DNA of 8,474 bases from Candidatus Altimarinota bacterium. Lineage in GTDB: Bacteria > Patescibacteriota > Gracilibacteria > BD1-5 > UBA2023. The translations under genes were made by a program, and so were the position numbers. Shown piece after piece: positions 1-7,201 of the stretch. The stretch spans positions 1-8,474 of the forward strand of contig CANBWW010000041.1 in assembly GCA_947373235.1 (NCBI GenBank). Reading direction: 5' to 3'. The stretch's first letter is position 1. Each line of letters begins with the position of its first letter. The notes beneath the pieces were generated by a model that was not told where the DNA came from, searched no databases, and saw only the letters and a list, made by a program, of their open reading frames with translations.

Positions 1-540
1 TGGTGAGTCGATCACTGGTCAGTGGTTCCAGATATTATGACCCTTGGAAAATCTCTCGGTGGTTGAGTGATGCCGATTTCTGCATTTATTTCTACGGAAA
101 AAATCTGGCAGTGTATGATGAGCCCCAATCCATTTATCCATACGACGACGACCGGTGGATGAGCCCTGGCCTGTAGTGCAGCGATTGCATGACTGCATGT
201 CGCACTCAGGGATAATTTTTCAAAACTTGCACAAGAAAAAGGGGAATATATGATGAAGAAACTCCAGAAACTCGTGAAGAAATACCCAAAAATATACAAA
301 AATGTGACCTGAAAATGACTCTTGATAGCACAACATTTTCAGTCTCCTGAGATCGGATATCGCGTGACGGCCGAGCTTTTTAAAAATGGTGTTTTGGTTG
401 CTGGAACTCTCAATAATGTTCTTACTAGTCGAATAGAACCACCTATTGTTATTAGTTATGATGAGATCGATAAGGGACTTGAGGCATTGAAAACTTCTCT
501 CAAAACAGTCCAGAAATCTCTCAAAAAATCGAAGAAATAA
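1..540 (+). CDS. patA: PatA-like class III aminotransferase (putrescine/ornithine type), C-terminal part
   Basis: The 5' end lies outside the window; 179 residues of a PLP-dependent class III aminotransferase are visible, ending in UAA. Such enzymes move an amino group from putrescine or a related omega-amine to 2-oxoglutarate in the cytoplasm, giving glutamate and 4-aminobutanal. With UGA as Gly, the segment reads PDIMTLGKSLGGGVMPISAF. K17 (49-51) is the expected PLP Schiff-base lysine, NPFIHTTTTGG matches the phosphate-binding Thr loop, and R144 in SRIEPP is the carboxylate-binding Arg. The stretch GVLVAGTLNN next to RIEPP closely resembles E. coli PatA, my reason for preferring putrescine aminotransferase over ArgD-type enzymes; substrate remains inferred. 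Six in-frame UGAs occur (4, 64, 160, 190, 310, 316). The usual N-P after the GG of the Thr loop is G-A here. A terminator follows directly, so it is not co-transcribed with gdhA. Confidence 0.85.
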
Positions 541-541
541 A

Positions 542-570
542 AATAGTGAGAATAAATCTCATTATTTTTT
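542..570 (+). terminator. Rho-independent terminator after the aminotransferase
   Basis: A 9-bp stem (542-550 AATAGTGAG with 558-566 CTCATTATT, one G-U pair) and a 7-nt loop are followed by a run of T to 570. It begins 2 nt after the UAA stop. An A-run precedes the stem, so it could also work weakly in the other direction. Its T-run overlaps the -35 box of the next promoter. Confidence 0.75.
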
Positions 571-597
571 GACTTTCTTTTTTAAAAAGCATATACT
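569..597 (+). promoter_or_regulatory. Sigma-70-type promoter of gdhA
   Basis: TTGACT (569-574), a 17-nt spacer and TATACT (592-597) make a near-consensus housekeeping promoter. Transcription would start near 604, leaving a leader of about 23 nt before the ATG at 627. The leader (ending TTTTTAAGTACAAAAT) has no recognisable Shine-Dalgarno sequence. Confidence 0.75.
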
Positions 598-626
598 TCA
601 CTCACTGTAATTTTTAAGTACAAAAT

Positions 627-1868
627 ATGTCTCAAAATAATCCTTTCGAATCTGCTCGAACCCAGATGAAAACCGCGTATACATTTCTCACTCGCGAATA
701 TGATGACCTCTTTCCGATCCTTTTGTCACCAGATCGTGTGATCGAAGTATCTATTCCCGTGAAGATGGACGATGGAAGGGTAGAGACTTTTACTGGATAT
801 CGTTCTCAGCATAACTCGGCTCGTGGTCCGTATAAGTGAGGGATTCGGTATCATCAAGATGTGACGAAAGATGAAGTGATGGCGCTCTCGACCTGGATGA
901 GTATCAAGTGTGCAACCCTCGATCTTCCTTTGGGCGGTGGAAAGTGAGGTATCATCGTCGATCCAAAAAAACTCTCACAAAATGAACTCGAAAAACTCTC
1001 ACGTGGATGGGTGAGAAAGCTCTATAAATATCTCGGCCCACTTGATGATGTTCCAGCTCCAGACGTCAATACCAATGGTCAGATCATGTCGTGGATGGTG
1101 GATGAATATTCAAAACTCGTTGGTCACTGGACTCCTGGAACATTTACTGGAAAACCTCTTTCTATCGGTGGTTCACTTGGTCGGGATACGGCGACAGCTC
1201 AATGAGGCCTCTATGTTCTCGAAGCCTATCTGAAGTCAAAATGAGATACCATAAAAAATAAAAAAGTAGTGATCCAATGAGCCGGGAATGCTGGACTTCA
1301 TATGATCGAACTTATACAAAAATCAGGAGCCATCCTGATCGGAACTTCGGATTCTCACGGAGCGATCTATGATGAAAATGGTCTCGATATTTCTCAGATT
1401 GTTTCCCTGAAGGGAGATAAAAAATCTCTGACTGAGTACAAAGGTGGAAAACAAATCAGTAATCATGAACTTCTCGAGCTTTCGTGTGATATCCTGATTC
1501 CTGCGGCTCTCGAAAACCAGATCACTTCTGAAAATGCTGACAAAATCCAAGCAAAACTTATCCTCGAACTTGCGAATGGTCCGATAACACCAGAAGCAGA
1601 TATCACACTTTTTTCTAAAAATATCTCAGTGATTCCAGATATTCTCGCGAATGCTGGATGAGTGACGGTTTCGTATTTTGAGCAGGTACAAAATAATGCA
1701 AACTATTTCTGGTCACGAGAAGAAGTCCAAGAAAAACTCAAACTCAAGATGGAAACGGCACTTCATGGAGTTCTCGAAATGGCTGAGTCAAAAAAAGTAA
1801 TGCTTCGAACGGGAGCGTATGTCGTCGCCATGAAACGCATACTCGAAGCGATGAAGGTACGGGGATAA
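627..1868 (+). CDS. gdhA: Glutamate dehydrogenase (hexameric, GdhA/RocG type)
   Basis: This 413-residue cytoplasmic enzyme interconverts glutamate with 2-oxoglutarate and ammonium using NAD(P). Length is normal for the short hexameric class. K70 (GPYK-G-GIRYH), K94 (SIKCA), K106 (GGGK-G-GI) and D146 (PAPDVNTNG) are spaced 24, 12 and 40 residues apart, the same as K89, K113, K125 and D165 of Clostridium symbiosum GDH. The Rossmann loop GAGNAG is at 218-223 and NAGGVTVSYFE at 343-352. Six Gly codons are UGA (71, 107, 193, 206, 218, 345) among about 37 glycines. An oddity is Q353 where the NAD-type subgroup usually has Trp (YFEWVQN). The ATG fits the promoter at 569-597. The gene converges with the polysaccharide synthase, 12 nt apart. 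Cofactor preference (NAD or NADP) cannot be settled by eye. Confidence 0.96.
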
Positions 1869-1880
1869 GGATTTTTTCTA

Positions 1881-4800
1881 TTATTTTATCGATACTGTTC
1901 CAGTTCTCTCGAGTTTCCCCCATCATATAATTGAACCCTTGAGAGCGCTCCAAAGAGATTTTAGACCTATGTAGTACATAAAAAATCTATAGAGAAATCT
2001 TTGTGGGAGAAAGTATTTGAGTATTTTCCAGCTTTCATCTTTTTCAAAACTTATAGCTATGCACGTGATACAAAAATCAAAAATCAAAAACAGGAGAGAA
2101 TAGAGGATAATATGAAACAGAGAATTGAGATAAATACCCGTTCCATACAAAGAATAACTAATAAGATTAACTATCAACATAATAATAGTAAAAAAATCAA
2201 AAAGAGGCGCGATTAAAGGAACAATGATTTGAAATATCAGAAAACTTGGGAAGATAAAAAATCTGAGAATTCCAGAAGTTTCTTTTGTAAAGAGTGCATC
2301 TATATGTTTCCAAGTTACTTGCAATACTCAAAATCCCCACCGGAATCTTTGTTTGGTGAAACTTTTCCAGTCAGAAGGGGCTTCTGTATATGCGTATGCA
2401 AATTCTTCATGACGTATTTCATAACCAGCCCTGAGAAGTGTAAGTGTCATATCGCTGTCTTCTGCGAGTGTATCGCTCGAAAATCATCACCATTCAATGA
2501 TGGTTTTTCTTCTCCATGCTCAGATCGCCCCAGGAACTATCGTTATGGCATGAAGAGCACTGTAGGCTCTTCTATCCAGATTTTGGCTCGTGTTATATTC
2601 TAGTGCCTGCATATTTGTAAGGAGATTTTCCCGATTTCCCACTTTTACGTTTCCAGCTACTGCTCCGACTGTGGGATCAGAAAAATGTCGTGTAAGAAGG
2701 GATACTGTATCTACTGCAAAAATCGTATCAGCGTCAATAATGATAACTACTTCAGCTGAAGAATGCTCGATAGCATAATTCATACTTGCTCATTTTCCAG
2801 AATTTTTCTTCGAAAGCAATTGGATTCGAGAATTCTTCCCATACTTATTTTTTACTATATCAATAGTGTTATCAGTTGATCCATCATCGATCACGATGAT
2901 ATTAAAATTTGGATAATTTGATAAAAGAAGGGAATCTATCGTTTTTTCTATTACTTTTCCTTCATTGTAGGCTGGGACAATAATAGAAACAGATGTATTT
3001 TTCTTATGAAAAACACGTTTTGGTGTGTGATGATATTTTTCGAGAAATGCAAAAATAATAACAATAATCAGTCGAATCACACCAAAGAGAAGTGTGATGA
3101 TAAATATATCATAGAGGACCCAGAGGAGAAATGAGATATATGAAAAAGATGTATGATTTATATCTTGTAAAACGGCATCATTTCCACTTACTTTCGGCAT
3201 AATATCATCACGACTACTTCCAAGTAGATCATTTATACCGACAAATCTATATCCTTGCGCCTTGAGTTTTTCTATCAGAATTGGAAGTGCTTCCACTGTT
3301 TGACTCCGATCTCATCCAGCATCGTGTAAGAGAACTATATTTCCATTTCAGGATTTTGTCTGATCTATCGTGCTTTGTACTATGTTTTGTACCCCTGGGT
3401 TTTTCCAGTCATTCGGATCAATCTTCATTCCTACCGTGATGTATCATAGACTTTTGGATTCTTCAAGTGGTCCAACTTCACTTGGTATTTCTGGTTCTAT
3501 ATCTTCTGCATATGGAGGACGAAATACGATGCTCCGGTGTCTTGTGATGCTTTCAATCAGTCTTTCTGTCGATACTAGCTCAAAATCTTCTCTGAGTGGT
3601 CAGATTTTTGAGATATCCGGATGAGAATAACTATGGTTACCAATAATGTTCCCCTCATTATAAGCACGTGATACAATATCTGGAAATTTTTGTATGTTTT
3701 CTCAGACCATAAAAAATGTGGCAGGAACTTTTTCCTTCTGCAGAATATCGAGAATTTTCGGTGTGAAAGTGTTACTCGGTCCATCATCGAAAGTAAGTGC
3801 AATTTCTTTATCTTTTTTTTCTCCATATTGTGAAATCGTATAGGGAAGTGGAAAGTCAGATATTGTTTCACTCGTAATCAAATTTCCAGATAGACTCAAT
3901 TTTCTTACCCCTTCTTTTGGACTGCTTTGGAGTTTATAGAATTCACCATCCCCATCATAATTAATCTCATATCCATATTCTAATTTCGAAAGAGAAGCTG
4001 CTGATGTCTTTCCAGACTTTTGCTTAAAAATATTCCAAATAGTTGGATCTTCTGATCCGAGGCGCCAAAGAGAAATATTTCCAATACCCAAATCTTCAAT
4101 ACTTGCAAGTTCATTGTACCCAGTAACTCCATCGAGATACCAAACTTCATGTTCCTTGTTATTGTCATCGACATAGGCAAACATTGGATTCATGCTTTCC
4201 GAATCAAAATCAATATTTGCATCGGACTCTTTCATGATGGTGTGTGCTTCCTGAAAAGTTACTGCATCCGATTCTTTTTTTCCAAGGGTCCAGTCATACC
4301 CATAATTCCCAAGAGTGACAACCAGTTTTTCACTCGGAACTTGACCCAGTGCAGTCTTGACTCCATCGACAAACCAATCATTGGAAGCTATGGGCCCTGG
4401 ATCAGCATTCGACCAGTGTTCATCGTAGGCCATTAAAAAAATAAGATCTACCCAATTGGATATTTCTTCGAGATCAAACGAATCATTTCCTAGAGGGACG
4501 TTTACGGATACAAGTTTTCATGATTCATGCATGAGTTCTGAAAACTCTTGCAAGAAGGTCATATAGTATGGTATTGTTCCATCATCCAGCTCTTCAAAGT
4601 CGATATTTATGCCGCTGAGATTATATTTTTTCGTAAAATCCAGAAGATTTTGCTCAAGATTTTTCCTGTTTGTATCATCTTTTAATACTTGAAAAAGAAG
4701 TTTTGTATCCCAGAGGTTTGTTGATTGATTAAAATTATTAATAAGCGCATGAACAGGAAGATCAGGATCATTATTTTTTAAATAGGTCATCGTTCGATCC

Positions 4801-5222
4801 AATTGTTCGGGAGCTATGAGAGACATTCACGTTCCTTTGAGCGTGAGTTCTTCCATAATGAGCGTATCCATGTTTTCTTTATTTGCCTCAAGGGATGCAA
4901 AACTTGCATCATCCCATTCAACTCAAAACGCATATACTTTTCTTTTTTCGGGTAATATTTTTCCTGATTCAGTCGCAATAAAAGGTGGTCGATGGAGTGG
5001 TGGATCTTTTACTATCGGTGGTGGATTTTTTGGCTTATGGAAGTGATGAAGTGATGAAAGATCATGAAAAATACCAGGAAGTGGAAGAACTGGATGGAGA
5101 AATATACTGACTACAAATATACTTATACTAAAAAGAAGTATGCTTCCAAAAATAGAAAATATTTTTTTTGCGCGAATTTTTCTTTTATTTGTATGATCGA
5201 AAAAAATAGGGTTTTTGACCAT
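1881..5222 (-). CDS. Trifunctional membrane protein: GH18-like domain + NodB/CE4 deacetylase + GT2 glycosyltransferase
   Basis: One 1113-residue frame with 14 UGA-Gly codons and a UAA stop at 1881-1883. Domain order: basic N-terminus and membrane anchor (about 21-42); Pro/His-rich linker (43-81); GH18-like domain (about 95-370) with INIDFEEL, candidate acid E210, and LWRLGSEDP; NodB/CE4 domain (about 470-665) with TFDDGP (D479/D480), HSYSHP (H530/H534), RPPY (568-571), NDW (D605/W606) and LLHD (H633); membrane segment(s) 694-727; GT2 domain (about 740-965) with DDGSTD (779-784), DAD (830-832), ED (921-922) and QRFRW (958-962); C-terminal membrane segments and GWGKLERTG. Expected topology puts the GT in the cytoplasm and hydrolase/deacetylase outside. 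Family knowledge suggests synthesis, export, N-deacetylation and trimming of a GlcNAc-type polysaccharide, as PgaC plus PgaB do. The ATG lies 21 nt after the ParB-like gene. A TATAAA at 5234-5239 could be an internal -10. The polymer is inferred. Confidence 0.93.
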
Positions 5223-5243
5223 AAAGTTCCATTTTTATAAGAA

Positions 5244-5627
5244 TTACCCAACTATTTTACAGGGAATTACTGCATCTTCATCATAGGCATAGACAGCACA
5301 CAATCTATGATAACCGTCTGCGATTATAACCGTCGAGGTTCAGGGATCACGTACCAATAAAAGCGGACTGAGTGATGTACCTTTCTCTATGTTTTTTTTG
5401 TCTTTTCGAACATGAGAATTGCTGACACCAAGAAGACTGAGTTTCGATGCTCGAAATATATCCTTTGCTTTAAAGTGCGTAATATCTGTATTTTTTAGTC
5501 CTGCTATGAGCTTTTCTATTTTTTCATTCTCGAAAATGAGACTGAGATAATCATGAGCTGCAGGATAGTCATGTTCTTCTGGAAGCCCGAGCCAAGAGAT
5601 AACGATAGGAGTTTTTGGTGATTTCAT
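5244..5627 (-). CDS. Small ParB/Srx-like fold protein, function unknown
   Basis: A 127-residue protein ending in UAA, with one UGA-Gly at residue 96 (5340-5342). The C-terminal part contains SPLLLVRDPG followed by VIIADGYHR and AVIPCKIV, a pattern I associate with ParB/sulfiredoxin-like domains in hypothetical bacterial proteins; the DGYHR core is the most telling part. No membrane segment or signal peptide is visible, so it is probably cytoplasmic. I chose the ATG at 5627 because a promoter (-10 at 5651-5656, -35 at 5673-5678) would start RNA near 5644. An in-frame TTG at 5678 would overlap that -35 box. It precedes the polysaccharide synthase by 21 nt on the same strand, so the two are probably co-transcribed. 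Biochemical role is unknown. No partner parA or centromere-like repeat is present, which argues against a chromosome-segregation ParB. Confidence 0.75.
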
Positions 5628-5650
5628 AATAAGAAAGAAATTATGTTCTG

Positions 5651-5678
5651 ATTGTATGATAATATTTCTCTTTTTCAA
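5651..5678 (-). promoter_or_regulatory. Promoter of the ParB-like/polysaccharide synthase pair
   Basis: On the minus strand TTGAAA (5673-5678), a 16-nt spacer and TACAAT (5651-5656) form a plausible sigma-70 promoter. The start would be near 5644, giving a leader of about 17 nt before the ATG at 5627. No Shine-Dalgarno sequence is seen in that leader (AATTTCTTTCTTATT). Confidence 0.55.
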
Positions 5679-5701
5679 AGATATTTTCTTCTCATTTTTT
5701 C

Positions 5702-5729
5702 TAGGAATCTTTCCATTATCCTTTATAAT
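5702..5729 (+). promoter_or_regulatory. Probable promoter of the aldehyde dehydrogenase
   Basis: A perfect TATAAT -10 box sits at 5724-5729, placing the start near 5736 and leaving a leader of about 20 nt. The -35 region is poor (TAGGAA at 5702-5707, 16-nt spacer), so the promoter may be weak or may need an activator. It is divergent from the ParB-like gene promoter, whose -35 box lies about 25 bp to the left. Confidence 0.45.
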
Positions 5730-5755
5730 AGAAATCTATTTTTTATATTTCTTGT

Positions 5756-7135
5756 ATGGTATCAAACGAAAAATCCCAAGATCCAAAAAATGCATCTTTT
5801 CTTTCCTATAGTTCACATGAGGAGATTATTTCGATAGTCGAAAATGCACGGATAGTCCAAAAATCTTGGAGACAAGAATCCATTTCTGAAAGGATTTCTG
5901 GACTTCGAAAAATCTATGAACTCATGCAGAAACAGAAAGAAATACTTGCTCAGAGTGTGACACAAGATATGGGTATGCCGATAAAATTCGCAAGAGATGA
6001 TGTAGGATATGCTCTGAATTATTTTCTCTGGTATCTGGAAAATGCAGAAAAATATCTGTCTCCAGAACTTGTTTTCGAATCTTCGAGCGAGATTCATACG
6101 GTTTTCTATGAACCAAAATGAGTGATCGCTGTGATCACACCATGGAATTATCCATGTATGCTTTTTGTGTGGGCATGCATCCAGCCACTTCTTGCAGGAA
6201 ATACAGTAATCTGGAAAATCTCGAAAGAAGCTATGAATACAGGAAAACTGATTACTGATATTGTGAAAACTGCAGGATTGAGAGAAGGGGTGTTGACTGA
6301 GATATATTGAGATGGTGCAGTTGGGGAATTTCTCACGGATCAGATGATCGATGGAATATCTTTTACAGGAAGTACCGTCGTCTGAGATCATCTTGCTGAA
6401 AAGGCAATTTCCAAAAAGATCACGGCACTTATGGAACTCGGTGGTTCTGCACCCGGTATTCTCTGTCCAGACGCTGATATCGATGATGTTCTGAAGACAA
6501 TATGTTTTCTCAGGTTTTCAAACTCAGGTCAGATGTGCGACGGGCTCAAGCGTCTTATCGTCCATACTTCTCTCTATGATGAAGTGGTTAAAAAAATGTC
6601 AGCAATACTTGTTTTACAGAATATATGAAATCCTCTGGATGAGTCCACTGATATCGGTCCGCTCGTTTCAGAAAAACAAAAAACTCTCCTTATCGAACAA
6701 CTCGACGATGCCTTCGAAAAATGAGGGACGATCCTTTTCGAGAAAAAACCAGATCCAGAACTTTCCGGTCCATATGTGCCACTTATCCTTCTCGGAAATA
6801 TCACACGAGATATGCGTGTCTGGAAAGAAGAAGTTTTTGGGACGATCCTTCCGATCATTGCTTATGAAACCGAGGAAGAAGCGATCGAACTTGCGAATGA
6901 TACGATCTATGGACTGGGTGCCTATGTATTTACTCATGATCGAGAAATATTTCATCGGATCGCTTCCCAGATACAAAGTGGCATGGTTCAGATGAATAAT
7001 ACGAATTATTGTATACCTTCAGATCCATTTGGCGGATACAAAGCTTCTGGCATCGGAAGAGAACACGGAGAAAGTGGATTTCGAGAAATGTGTAATATAA
7101 AAGTTCTTTCGGAACCAAAAATCCTTCCTTCATAA
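5756..7135 (+). CDS. NAD(P)-dependent aldehyde dehydrogenase, succinate-semialdehyde dehydrogenase (Sad/YneI)-like
   Basis: A 459-residue cytoplasmic enzyme that oxidises an aldehyde to the acid with NAD(P). ALDH landmarks are in place: PWN with N131, K154 (cofactor), FTGSTVVG (203-210), E227 in ELGG, catalytic C261 in NSGQMC (34 residues after the Glu, the canonical spacing), EEVFG with E359, and the C-terminal PFGGYKASGIGREHG. The short length and the ending GREHG followed by CNIKVL recall E. coli Sad/YneI, so succinate semialdehyde or 4-aminobutanal are reasonable substrate guesses; specificity is inferred. Five Gly codons are UGA (residues 122, 185, 210, 291, 323). The segment after K154 reads KISKEA rather than the usual KPSE. 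The ATG follows a TATAAT box by about 26 nt and the gene ends in UAA. No hairpin terminator is seen downstream. It may act with the PatA-like enzyme and GdhA. Confidence 0.93.
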
Positions 7136-7152
7136 AATCCATTTATTTTTTA

Positions 7153-7179
7153 TTGTATTTTTTAAAGTTCCCTTATACT
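7153..7179 (+). promoter_or_regulatory. Possible promoter of the MATE gene
   Basis: TATACT (7174-7179), identical to the gdhA -10 box, is preceded by TTGTAT (7153-7158) at a short 15-nt spacing. The start would be near 7186, giving a leader of about 16 nt. With no terminator seen after the aldehyde dehydrogenase, read-through from upstream is also possible. Confidence 0.4.
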
Positions 7180-7201
7180 GTTTTTCCTAAAATACTGACT
7201 T

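Noticed and set aside
1906..1945. Inverted repeat CTCTCGAG / CTTGAGAG as a terminator of gdhA
   Set aside because: The loop is about 24 nt, no T-run follows, and it lies inside the synthase coding sequence.
2229..2603. 124-residue plus-strand frame opposite the glycosyltransferase
   Set aside because: It is antisense to the GT2 region carrying the ED and QRFRW motifs, and no promoter or family match was seen.
5244..5627. Chromosome or plasmid partition ParB
   Set aside because: The protein is only 127 residues, lacks a visible helix-turn-helix region, and has no parA or parS-like repeats beside it.
5628..5678. N-terminal extension of the ParB-like protein from a TTG at 5678
   Set aside because: The TTG overlaps the likely -35 box and the added 17 residues look unlike the start of a conserved domain; the ATG at 5627 fits the promoter better.
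5813..6391. 192-residue minus-strand open frame inside the aldehyde dehydrogenase
   Set aside because: It is antisense to a gene with all ALDH catalytic motifs, has a biased Ser/Phe/Cys/His composition and matches no family I recognise.
6576..6995. 139-residue plus-strand frame in the aldehyde dehydrogenase
   Set aside because: It is a frame-shifted shadow of the ALDH coding sequence, Lys/Arg/Ser-rich and without recognisable motifs.
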